64,000 nt of DNA from Atriophallophorus winterbourni (taxonomy: Eukaryota; Platyhelminthes; Trematoda; Plagiorchiida; Microphallidae), in contig JACCGJ010001458.1 in assembly GCA_013407085.1 (NCBI GenBank), positions 1-64,000 of the forward strand. Reading direction: 5' to 3'. Below are positions 45,880 through 57,600 of this stretch, piece after piece. Position numbers and translations under genes: made by a program. How positions within the stretch are numbered: the first letter of the stretch is position 1; each line of letters opens with the position of its first letter. The notes under the pieces are model-generated. The model saw nothing but the letters and a program-made list of their open reading frames with translations. It was not told the origin of the DNA and searched no databases.

Positions 45880-45999
45880 TGTGCATGTGATGGAAATGCA
45901 TGCAAATGCGAAATTTTGTTAATGGCCATTAGTTTAAAACCATCTACTTTTGCGATTGAACAAGTTTGCTGTGGCAGCCCTATCCAACAGTGGCTTACG

Positions 46000-47510
46000 A
46001 TTATACAAAGTCAATGCAATTCAGTCGATCAAAGCATAGTTATCAAAAGCTTGGACTAAAAATGTTCATACGTAATCTCGTTATTTTCGAAAATTCGCTC
46101 GAACCATAATTCATTACTTCCCCAGAAGCAATGCATATCTCCTGTTTCATTCGCACGACGCCCGACCAATTATTTGACTTCACCGACTGCACAAGCAGCT
46201 TAACTGTTGTGGTTATTTCTCGACTATACTCATACTCCACCATACTCTATCTTCATTTTGCAGCTAAGTATATAGTGCAAATTGGGTTAGGCACCTCGGA
46301 GCAATTATGTCTGGTTTTAATATACTATAAATCTGAATAGGAAATTTAACAGTTACGTTTATTTGTCTGTAGTTCGTTTTAAACTCATTCAGAAATTTAA
46401 TGAGACGGACTGTTGACAAATTCAACGGTTTCTAGTTCAAAAGTAATGCAGATTTACTGTAAAACTTCACGTGGATAACTGTTAATAATACATAACCCAC
46501 TTAACAAAATCTAATGTTTTGTGACTTAAATGTATAATTCAAAATTTCTCCATTTATTCGAGCGTTGACAGTGCTTGCAGGTGGGCCTGCTTTTCCCACG
46601 CAGACAACCTATCCAATCAGATTAAAGTTGATCTGATCACAGTCACGTGAGCAAGGCTCATTGATCGCGTTTTGTAAGCTGCCGAACTGGCAGGCCGCCC
46701 ATGCAAGCGAAAGGTTTAATCTTTGATTGGATCGTGTGCGCTGTTCTGATTCGTTGACATAAAGAAAAGTTGACAGAACTTGTCATCACATGACCTTACA
46801 TCCAGATTGCGTGCGTTAAACTAGAGAACGGTAAGTGGGGGTGGGGGTGGGGCTGGTCAAAACGAGCAATGTTCAGAAATTCAAATTGAAGAATGGTTCA
46901 AATTTGATCGACATATGGTTAGACGTGGTGAGTGAAAGCGCATCAAAGGTGCTAAAAGCAAACGGAATTCAAAGGTGTGTTGCGCATGCCTGTAGTGTTC
47001 TGCATTTCCGACACGTTGTGAGCGAAAAGTCATTATTGGAAAAATTGTTGTATAAACTGAACGTAGACAAAAATATAAATTCATTTGTCTGACTTTAAAA
47101 TATGCTGAGGATTGAACAGTTGATTTAATAAGTAAATTTGAACGTACGAAATATTTTAAATGTGGCGAGAACCGGGGTATTCGGAGCAGTCCAATAACAC
47201 GAAGTACAGACGATGCGCGCAAAAATGAGAAAATTCGCATCTATTTCGAACAAAGTGCAACGTTGCGTGTTTTAATGTTGTTTTATGACTGAGAAAAGAG
47301 TGATATAAGATTAAGAGAACACGAGCATAACTTAAAAGCTTTCGGTCGTATTTTACTACATTAATGTTCACAAAATAAGCTCTACATGGACGGCTAGGAG
47401 GAGTATACTCCCGCCCACATAACAGCTAACGATCCAAAAAATGACTTTTTCTGCGTTTTTCATTGACTAAAGTTGATCATTGGTTAAAAGCGATTCAAAA
47501 CAAATTGAAA
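46000..47510. other. No confident gene; GC-richer regulatory-looking island
   Basis: The part at 46570-46855 is less AT-rich than its surroundings. It contains CCAATCAG, GATTGG, an E-box-like CACGTG, a TTGCGTG matching the AHR-site consensus TNGCGTG (near 46808), and a G-rich run (46836-46853) overlapping a plus-strand donor-like GGTAAGT. This could be a promoter for an unidentified transcript. No coding exon could be tied to it. Confidence 0.25.
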
Positions 47511-47519
47511 AGGATATAT

Positions 47520-47640
47520 GTATTGTGGTGCTCACATCCCCATCCCTTACACACCACTACCGGTTTCTGGCTGTTTGCCGTCGTCAGGTGGAGACAGTAA
47601 GATTAGGTTCAGTAAGCCCTGAGAAGGATAAATTTCAAAA
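47520..47640 (-). repeat. Solo family A repeat fragment
   Basis: One family A hammerhead with its two flanks (GGTTCAGTAAGCCC on one side, TGTGAGCACCACAATA on the other, minus-strand sense) and no second unit nearby. Confidence 0.8.
47552..47593 (-). ncRNA. Hammerhead ribozyme, family A, intact core
   Basis: The core reads CTGACGA, differing only at position 7, which may be any base in active hammerheads. Stem II, GAAA and CCGGTA match the family consensus exactly. Stem I CTCCAC with GTGGTG has one mismatch. A candidate active copy. Confidence 0.87.
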
Positions 47641-48168
47641 TTGCCATTACACAGTAGGGCTTTAAAGACGGCTCTGCACGCTTCCCATTGGGCGTTTTGC
47701 AACATCAGGTGCCTGCGGTGATGGTTAACGGATGAGCTCACATGATCCCAGTTGCAGAGTAGTTGTGTTCCAGGATTCTTGGCTTCACTCTGAAATTGAT
47801 GAAAGTTTCCATTCCTATTAGAGGCTGCAAGCAATGTCGACTTGATCGAGATTGCACATCAATAAATCATGGTAATGGTGCGAGTAATTATATTAAAACT
47901 ATGGTATCGTGATCTTAGACTACATTTCACGGATACTAACAATATTAACTGGTTAGCAGTTGAATGTAAATCACGGTTTTCGATTTTTTTTAAATAAAAA
48001 TTTGTTATAATAATTAAGACCGATATTTCTTTTGACAGTTTACCTTCCTCAGTGTGACTCCTCCGATTTTTTACCAAACGAGCGCTTGATCCTACATGCT
48101 TATATATTTAATTCAGACAGTTTATTTTATCACATGAAGGCATTTAGCGTTGTCTATTGATTCTAACA

Positions 48169-48420
48169 CATGATCCTACCAAAACCTGGGCTAGGCCGGC
48201 CCGAAGATGGCAGGATAGTTGTTCTTTGTTGTTCTGTTCTCTACTGCATAGCTGCGATTCCAAAGTTACCCTCGACTACCACTCGTAAATACACAGACGA
48301 CATAGTTATTAGATGTATCGTATCCAGTAACGGCTCCTTGAATTTGCTATCTGACACACTTACAACCTGGTCAATGAAAAAGTATTTCTTCCTCGAAGGT
48401 GTGTGCAATTTATGTTAACT
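48169..48420 (+). mobile_element. Possible reverse transcriptase palm fragment
   Basis: The frame contains YTDDIVIRC followed by LNLLSDTLTTWS, resembling the YxDD catalytic box and following helix of a reverse transcriptase. It lies only 300 bp before a second, clearer box from another frame, so it is either a separate element or chance. Confidence 0.4.
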
Positions 48421-48580
48421 AATCTGCGTGTCGAACGACGCGATAGGTTCTGCAGCAGTCTTACATCATGTAGACTCAGGTCTACATACATCACTAGAAC
48501 GAGACATGTCAACTCTCTGAACATTAGCATTCCCAAGACCTGAGTTTGACTCATTAAATTATTTTGCTACTTACTGAAGA

Positions 48581-49430
48581 TTGTGGGCTTTCATTCTCGT
48601 AACATCCAAAGTGGTTCTGTTCGCGGATGATATCAACATTTTGACGCCAGTCAGTTTTGCTGCAGATTGTGAGAAACTGCAAATGGATTTGGAGTACGTT
48701 TTAGATTGGGCGGCTTTAAATGATATAACATTCATCACACGGAAATGTAAGAATGCAACTTGGACATATCGATTGGGGACTTAAAACTGGGCATAGAGCT
48801 CGTTGGAAAAAGACCTTGGAGTATGGATTAGTGGAAACCTGAAGAGCACGGTTCAATGCCAGCATATATTTCGATGGGTCAGCAGATTGTTAGTTATCTT
48901 TCGAATAATATTTTAAATATTCTCGCTTGTCACGTTACCAAGGATAATTAATGTCTACCTTCACCCGACAATGAAGTATGCGGTAGAAGTCTGTGCTCCT
49001 TGGTTGCGAAAAAATATTGCTCTGTTTGATAAAATCTATCCCCAAACGACAAAGTTAGTGATTAGGCTTTCGCAATGTTTCGTACACCGGAAGATTGCGA
49101 TGTCTGAGTCTATGTGACTTTACCAAAAGGAGGATAAGACGTGATATTTTTCTGACCTATATAATTGTGTCTACCGGAAGACATCCACCAAGACACTTGT
49201 TTCAAGAGTACGATGTGAAAGTGTCACTTGGAAGTACCTTTTCCCTTTACATCCCAAGTTCTCGTATTGGTTGTCAGTGCCATTTTTTCCCGTACGTGAT
49301 AGATAACTTTGAAATTCCCTACCTCAACCTGTGGACGACTTTCCTTGCCTGGCGATATTTGAAGCGAAAATTGAGTTACAGTGGAACCCGGGTACAACGA
49401 ATCGCTGGGGATAGAGTAAAATGTTCGTTA
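48581..49430 (+). mobile_element. CR1-like reverse transcriptase, C-terminal half
   Basis: Contains VVLFADDINILTP with the catalytic FADD box, then DCEKLQMDLEYVLDW, then EKDLGVWISGNLK in another frame, VYLHPTMKYAVEVCAPWLRK, and LSLCDFTKRRIRRDIF. This is the standard order from palm to C-terminus in CR1/jockey-like enzymes. At least three frameshifts or stops interrupt it, so it is a fossil. Same orientation as the copies at 4.9 and 8.1 kb. Confidence 0.88.
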
Positions 49431-50219
49431 TAAGCGGAGTTCGTTGTAAGTAAACCGCATTGTCAGACATGTAATTTTACCGCCGTTTTTCTGTACACGT
49501 GAAAACAAGTGAAGAATGTCTTACCTTTGTGTCTTTCTGCATGCGTGTAATCCATTTAATGATTAGATAATGCCACACCACACAGATCACAACATTAAAT
49601 CCAAATTCATGTTATTAATAGTAAATTTATTATAAAACGAAGTAGTAAAATCATCTTGCCCACACTGACAGTCCAATCTCAAGTTTTCCTGAAGTAGCTG
49701 GCGATACTCTTTTGTTTAAGTTTCGAATTCAAGTTCTCTTTCGACGTCTCTTCCTTCTATCCTAAAAATCTTCTGCAGAGATCAAGAGCACTCCTGGCAT
49801 CTTTCACAGACGGAGCTACCAATCACAGAGAATTCACGTGATTTTCTTGTACGTGCGTGCGAGTCAGTTAGCACACTGTAGGCCAGGCTGCCTGTGTCTC
49901 GCCAAGCTTGTGTGTCCCAGTTCTATTCTTAGCGCACTGCAGGCCACTCTTTGACGGAGTTTGGGTTAAAGGCAAAACAAAGCGAGTCGGGCAATCGATT
50001 GGAATATGTTTTGGACCGATCTGGTTATTCCCATATCATGTATTACTGTCACAAAGGAGTGGATCTGCACAGGCACTCTTCCATTTTTAGACCTTTTTAG
50101 CACAAAAGTAGAACACTTGTTGCTCGACGAAAGGGAGCGAAAACATGCGGTACGTTTAAGCGAGCCAAAGTGCTCATTACCACACTGTTATCCAAAAAGT
50201 TTTGTAAAAGCCAATTGAT

Positions 50220-50673
50220 GAAGGTAAAATCCCCATCCAAAAATCGGGAAAATTGGCGCGATCACAGTCTGGTTCACTTATGTAAACGGCACTTCTGAAG
50301 CGATACGTAGAATCTTGAACCAGGCGGCTACGCTAACTTATAAGAAAGGAAAACTATCCGTTCGGTTCTGATGCACGTCAAGGATAAGACGCCTTTATCA
50401 AGCGTTAGGAACAGCATCTACAGAATCAACTGTAAGGATTGTGTTTACATAGGGCAGACTTCCATGGAAATTCACACTAAAAATCGAAGAACACCGAAAG
50501 CGTATCCGGAGACAGCCCCGGTATGCGAGGGAATATCAATCCCTTATTCGTGATTCCGCCTTGGCGGAGCACGTTTCAGATACGGGCCAAAGCGTAGATT
50601 TAGACAATGTGGCAATATTGAGACGCGGTATTGAACCGTCTAGCGAACGCCTACATGCGGAGGCGGTCGAAAT
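50220..50673 (+). mobile_element. Penelope-like element remnant with GIY-YIG endonuclease
   Basis: In order: TYVNGTSEAIRRILNQ (the conserved segment between reverse transcriptase and endonuclease); MHVKDKTPL; then NSIYRINCKDCVYIGQT, the GIY-YIG core with Y-I-G and C-x-x-C; and, after a frame change, KIEEHRKRIRRQ, DSALAEHVSDTGQ, VDLDNVAIL and SSERLHAEAVE, the rest of the domain. The frame changes at least twice, and the 3' end runs into the assembly gap. Penelope-like elements use a reverse transcriptase plus this endonuclease, and they are the retroelements known to carry hammerheads. Confidence 0.88.
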
Positions 50674-51673
50674 NNNNNNNNNNNNNNNNNNNNNNNNNNN
50701 NNNNNNNNNNNNNNNNNNNNNNNNNNNNNNNNNNNNNNNNNNNNNNNNNNNNNNNNNNNNNNNNNNNNNNNNNNNNNNNNNNNNNNNNNNNNNNNNNNNN
50801 NNNNNNNNNNNNNNNNNNNNNNNNNNNNNNNNNNNNNNNNNNNNNNNNNNNNNNNNNNNNNNNNNNNNNNNNNNNNNNNNNNNNNNNNNNNNNNNNNNNN
50901 NNNNNNNNNNNNNNNNNNNNNNNNNNNNNNNNNNNNNNNNNNNNNNNNNNNNNNNNNNNNNNNNNNNNNNNNNNNNNNNNNNNNNNNNNNNNNNNNNNNN
51001 NNNNNNNNNNNNNNNNNNNNNNNNNNNNNNNNNNNNNNNNNNNNNNNNNNNNNNNNNNNNNNNNNNNNNNNNNNNNNNNNNNNNNNNNNNNNNNNNNNNN
51101 NNNNNNNNNNNNNNNNNNNNNNNNNNNNNNNNNNNNNNNNNNNNNNNNNNNNNNNNNNNNNNNNNNNNNNNNNNNNNNNNNNNNNNNNNNNNNNNNNNNN
51201 NNNNNNNNNNNNNNNNNNNNNNNNNNNNNNNNNNNNNNNNNNNNNNNNNNNNNNNNNNNNNNNNNNNNNNNNNNNNNNNNNNNNNNNNNNNNNNNNNNNN
51301 NNNNNNNNNNNNNNNNNNNNNNNNNNNNNNNNNNNNNNNNNNNNNNNNNNNNNNNNNNNNNNNNNNNNNNNNNNNNNNNNNNNNNNNNNNNNNNNNNNNN
51401 NNNNNNNNNNNNNNNNNNNNNNNNNNNNNNNNNNNNNNNNNNNNNNNNNNNNNNNNNNNNNNNNNNNNNNNNNNNNNNNNNNNNNNNNNNNNNNNNNNNN
51501 NNNNNNNNNNNNNNNNNNNNNNNNNNNNNNNNNNNNNNNNNNNNNNNNNNNNNNNNNNNNNNNNNNNNNNNNNNNNNNNNNNNNNNNNNNNNNNNNNNNN
51601 NNNNNNNNNNNNNNNNNNNNNNNNNNNNNNNNNNNNNNNNNNNNNNNNNNNNNNNNNNNNNNNNNNNNNNNNN
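50674..51673. other. Assembly gap (1000 N)
   Basis: Exactly 1000 N, probably a placeholder of unknown real length. It begins inside a repeat, which explains the failed assembly. Open frames spanning it are artefacts. Confidence 0.99.
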
Positions 51674-54600
51674 GCTGCAATAAGATTTCCGCAACTTCCA
51701 AAGACTCGATCAAAGTATAACATGTTGCCTTGCACAACATATTGACAAAGAAATTCCCTTAATCCATTGATATGATCTGTTTAATTGCCACGAGCTGCAA
51801 TTTAACCGTTGCGCTGAAAGTTCGACTATTTGAAAATAAAGCTTCATACTTCTTCTAACTGATCTCCGATGAATACAATCACGCGCTAAGGATTAGTTGT
51901 TCCTTCACGAAATTGCCCGAATTTCCAGACCATTTGGTGAATTAATTGAAGAGAAACCTTCATCTTCAATTCATTTCAATAACACATTCGTATTGTACGA
52001 CTGCTATGCATATGGAATATCTTCACTTGAATTATTTAGTATAAATTTAAGCGATACGAAATCATTCTTAGGTTTTCATCTGTTAGGCCTTGGGTCGAAA
52101 TATTCATCTTCGCTTCACGCTTCCTATGAGTAACAGACAATGTTGCTACGCGTGCCAGCTTCGAAATATTGCAGCACTGCCCACGCATTTTGAAAGTTGT
52201 TTTATTCATTTTCTGCCTAAATGCTTGGTGTTTTTCACGGGAGAACTTACAATGAAAATTCCTATGCATTAAAATATTATCGAACTACGAGGGATTAACG
52301 GTATGCAAATTATAGGGATCATTCGAAAATTAAAATCGATCGGTAAGTTGGCTCGCAGTTGCTACACTCTAAATGACGAATTCATCAATCTTACATGAAC
52401 TGATCAAGCAACAATATAAAGTTGAAAGTCACCTATCTGGTTTTCCACAAACTCTAATGCCATTTGCCATTTAATTTTCAAGCGAACTATTAGAAAACAA
52501 CGACACACGTTGTGCGCAAAATCGCTGATAATCGCGAAAGCCGATTTTCTGCTGTGTTGTCTAAAGTTTTCATTTATATTTAGGCTTCAGTTGATTAAAT
52601 TTCGAAATTGCCACCGAACGCCACTCAGCGACTTCATGAACGGCATACTACTCCTAGTCCTCTCATATCACGCTAACAACTATGTCAAACGAATCTCTTG
52701 TGAATTAGTAATACCAACAAATAAGTGACGTGATGTTGTCTACATTATTGCAATTGACTAACGTACAGTATTTGAAACTTTTTTTACATCACTGACAAGA
52801 GTTCATTAATTTTCGGGAATCAAAATGAAGGGTTTCAAGTAAAACGCATCCGACATGAAGTCCACCTGATAGTTGATTACATAAGGCACAGAATCACTCA
52901 GTTTAATAATGCGACTATACTGTGTAAACATAATACAATAGACTGTTCTCTGAACTTCGCAAATGACTCCTAACAGCGACATTCAAATAACGCGAAAGAA
53001 AAGCAATAAGGTGAACAATATATTTTATTTCTACTCGGATTGATACTTTCGCGATCGAAACGTCATACACTTTCTGGAGCATGTAGAGGCACCACAACCT
53101 CATACACATGCAACATAATAGAGTCATCCTGTTGGCATACCTCGGAATTATCAAGACATTGATGGATGATTTAGGAAGTGATGATGATTCTATATATGGA
53201 AGGTCTGGGAATCGCATATTTGGGAAAATGTTACTATTTTAAAAACAACGACATTAATAGCAAAACATACAATGATAATTAAGGAACTAAATGAATGTGG
53301 AAAGTGTGATGAATACACTGCAAATAGTGGAAAAGAACTGATGTGTCATTTGATTTAACGAGCCGTGAGTTGAAATCATCGAACGGTATTGTTGCTTCTT
53401 AGCTATTCATCACCAACACGATGCTCGCACGACCCAAATCCGAAAAAAATCATGTAACAAATAGGATTTTCTTATTTATTAAGGCACAAAACTTTGCATG
53501 ACTAATAAACAGACCATTGTAGACAATGCAAGTACACGGATCGACTTGTTCAATATTATTCTCAAATGATAAATAGTATTCTATTTATTAAATGTTATAT
53601 AATATATAATATTCCCTAGCATGCCATGCAGAACGAAAATGGTCAGAAACAAGTGAAATTATACGCTAAATGTGCATCAATAATGCTAAGCATAGGAATA
53701 ATTATAAAACTGCTACATATCACGCTGTCGTTTCAATGAGTTGCCCACCGCGATACTCGGATATTCTTTTCTTGAAAATCGATAAACATTTAAACATCAG
53801 TCTACTCATAAATGAATAGTAGTAAGAAACAAAATATCCCCCCTGATGAAGCCCTACATGTATACTTATTATTTCATTGAAATTCAATCCCACTAATTTA
53901 ATGGTTAGAGAAATATAATTTGCTTCACTTGGACCGATAATTGGTATGTATTGCTCTATTTTTCAACATTGATTAGTCTCAATATTGTTCAGAGTTGATC
54001 AGGTTTATTCTACATCAAATTATTAGAATATACATCAAAAAATCTCTCTGATTATTTTCAAACTTACTTCTTCCATTGGAAAAGAAATAGTTCAGATAAC
54101 AGAGCGTTGTGTTTCTTTATTTCCCTCACTTTCACTCCACTACCAGTTTTCAATTGTTTGCCTTCATAATACCGACACTGCAAGCTCAGTTTTGTGAGCC
54201 TTCAAACCGTGTAACTAAACAAAGTTGCAATTGATCGCTTTTTGTTAAATAATTAACATAAATAATGAAACACAACATATAAAGTCAGAATCAGAAACCG
54301 ATTCTAAGTCGAGCTTTCATCAATGGCCAATGGTGTTGCTTATTTCTCGTTCAGCATTTCAAGGGTATATACTGATAACTGCTGTTCTCCTGTCAACTAT
54401 TCAGGGATCATAATCCCTGAAAACTAAGCACAGTATCTTTACGTTGATATCCGTCAAGGGCCATTATTATCGCTATTAATCAACTCGAAAACTCCATTTA
54501 GTTTAGTGCAAATGTTGCTGATACCCTCTAGCTCAATACCACGAATGACTCTTAAAATAAGATGCTTTGAAAACCATTGGTTGTTGCTTTTTCATGAAAA

Positions 54601-57600
54601 TAAATTTGAAAAACATTCGAATCGTGCAGTTCTTGGGTAACATTTGTGTATTAATTTATCACGTTTCCAGTATTGAATATTCCCATGGGTCTGACAATGA
54701 TTCGTTACCCAAAAACGGCTCTAACCGATGATGTTCGTATTTACTTTAATGATAATGATTAGATCTTTCAACATTAGTAGTTAGGTTTTTGACAATATGT
54801 TACGTGCTAGAACACAGTATCTAACGTTTAAATTGTGACAGATGGTCCACGATGATGGATTTCTGCTTGTGCATTCACCGTTATTCATTCACACATTTTT
54901 GTTTGCTCCAAAACAAAAATATTGCGCAATCGTTTAATTTCCACACTATATTCTTAAATTTTCTGTATTTGTACCTGATGGGGCCTGTTATTGCAAAACA
55001 ATTTTCGGATTAACAAATATTGGTAAATGTTTGAAACTCATCAGGAAACCATATTCATTATTTGCAATGAATCAGATGAGGGATTAACCGAATATCTTTT
55101 TTCCCTTTGTGTGTATTATTCGGTCTGTCTATCCTCCACGTGTTCGCGAATCGATTAATAGAGATTCTAGATCCGATTAGAAATCACCAAGAGAAATACG
55201 GCGTCTTGATTATATTTTATGATAATTGACAAGCAAACTGATGTTTCAGGCCAAACGAATCCTATTGTGCGATATGGCAACCTTATTTATCAATGGACTA
55301 CTTCTGAAAACAGTTCAAATTTTGTGGGATACATTTGCTCACGTAAAGTTCAACGTGCTCATTTTAATAAGTACGTCGAAAGAAATGCTTTCACACTTTT
55401 TGCTAAATCGATGGAATAGCTATGTTTTGCACATAATACGATTATTGGCTGATTTTTTTTATGGTAAAACTGGAACCTCGACGACTGACTGACCGATGCA
55501 TGTTTGATACGTTTATTGTTTGTAATGAGGAAGAAAAACAACCCAGCGTCGATGAACAGATTTCCAAGTAGGGATGACGATTCATCCTGATCCATTGAAC
55601 GATAAATAGGTCGATGCCAAAAACTTTACCAAAAAATTATACCGGAGAATGCTTGATGTCGTGGAGTTTGCCTTAAAGATGTCACCTCTAGAATCTCCTT
55701 GAACAGCAGGTGTGAACAAAAAGCTCAAAGGACGTTCATCTTTGGAAAATTGAGAATAACATTCACTCACAACTCAATGATCAGACAGCAGCTCAGAGAT
55801 AAACTAATTCGTCAGGCAAACTCAAAATGTTTTCACCAATTCACCTGTCCCTATGGAGCTGGATAGATTGAGTGTACAACGAGGAAACTGGAAAAGCGAA
55901 TGTCTGAGCACCACCCTAGTTGGCTGATCGAAAGTTATTCGAGGAAGGTGAAATGTTCGATCCTGTCCATTTGGTTGAATCGGGCCACCGATTAAATCTG
56001 AGGATGTGTTCTCCAAATGACACTCGCTTTAATTGAGTGTTTTGTTACGGATTAATCGCGAACTATGCTGTCACGGAAACAGCACACATTTCTTTCAGGT
56101 GGAGGTCATTTTGATGGCGGCATTCGGACGGTGTTTAATCAAATGATAATTGCTATTTGAATTTCGCCATGAAGTGCCACTCAGCACCGCATTGTGAATG
56201 TAACCACATCGCCTGTCACATTAAAGGTGCTGATATAACTTGTAAGTTTCTCAAGTTCAAGCACCCTTTATCATTTATTTACCAATTCAAGTGATCGCAT
56301 GATTAGTGAAATTACAACGAAACAGTTGCGGCATGTGTGAAATGAACACACATGCAAATATGGATAATTTGATCGAATCTATGGGTTTTTATCCTATTCA
56401 TATGAATATTTGCACGTTCTTGAACAGGTTGCTTGTGCTTCATATCCAAAACTTGTTGCACAAATTGCACTTGTTACTAATAATCATGTACTAGTGTTGC
56501 CCACGTGGGGAAATGATGCACTAACATGGAAATATTCTTTTTTGTTATTGCCAGCCACCTATCGTGGATGAACCCTGTTAGGTGGTGTTAGTTATAAGCT
56601 TCACATTTTATCGAAAGTGAACGACCAGACCGATCATATTTGTAATCTTGGACCAGCTACTATCCAATAACACACTTTTCACTAGCCCCAAGCTTAGGCG
56701 TTACACTCGCTTCAATACATTTAACGGAAAGATTTTCTCTGTTTTAAATGGGATCAATCAGTAAGATGCTCCCAAATTAGACGTAACGCCTCAGATTATC
56801 AAAACCATTCGGAAATCGTTATTTTTAACTCACATTTATGCTAAAGACGAGAAAGGTGAAACGAAAATAGAAAATATTTCACATTTCGTCCATTTATTGC
56901 AAGTACGATCCAGTTTTTGTGTTCGGTTGAATGAGAAATTTCGAGTGAATTCGTTTCAATGGCCGATTGAGGTTGCCCAGGTTACGGGGTCAACAACGGG
57001 GCATAATGCATTCATTGGCATGACCGTATCCGTTATACTTAGATGGATATTTGAGAACAGATGTACAACTTCAAGCTTGCAGAGCTCGAGAGTGATAATA
57101 TGTCTGTATATGACTCAGCCCCTTCAAAACTTGTTTGGTATTTGATTGCATATGCTGATCGGTAGCATAAATGTTTGCATATTAATATTTTATACGCGAT
57201 TAACCACTTTTCGGAAACTAATAATGATGACCGCATCGCCAAAAGCTTCACGGTGCAAGAAAATAGCGCTGATCGATGTGTTGGAAAACTACAAAAACCT
57301 TCAAAGTGCACCTATTAAAGTGATTTATAACCATCATGACAGGGCACACGGTCTTATCGTAGCTCAACAATATTCAAGGTCTGTCAATACTTTGGATTCT
57401 GACGACCTGACAAACTTTTATTATTTGCAATACTTCTTCTTCTTCTTTATACAACGAAAAACAATCAAATGCAGATTCACAAAGTAATTCTTGCTCAGGC
57501 CATCAAGGAGCACTTTTTACTTTCTCAAACTACCATAGGGAAAACATAAAGGATAGGGTTGATTGTTGTTGTTGTTGATTTTTTATAATGAAAACCACAC

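Larger units (their letters stand above)
45190..45990 (+). repeat. Family B hammerhead tandem array, four cores
   Basis: Four family B hammerheads in one direction, with cores beginning at 45207, 45371, 45608 and 45844. The steps are 164, 237 and 236 bp, so the full unit is about 236 bp and the first is internally deleted. Hairpins with different but pairing stems lie at 45503-45517 and 45739-45757. Each unit also carries TGGAAATGCATGCAA-type and GGATCCTGATCCTA-type segments. It lies upstream of AHR, on the opposite strand. Confidence 0.9.

Noticed and set aside
45190..45990. Regularly spaced repeats as a CRISPR array
   Set aside because: The genome is eukaryotic, the spacing is about 236 bp, and the whole unit is repeated rather than a short repeat with unique spacers.
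50536..51745. Long open frames of 347-399 codons on both strands
   Set aside because: They are almost entirely the run of N in the assembly gap. Only the short ends are real sequence, and one end is part of the Penelope-like tail.
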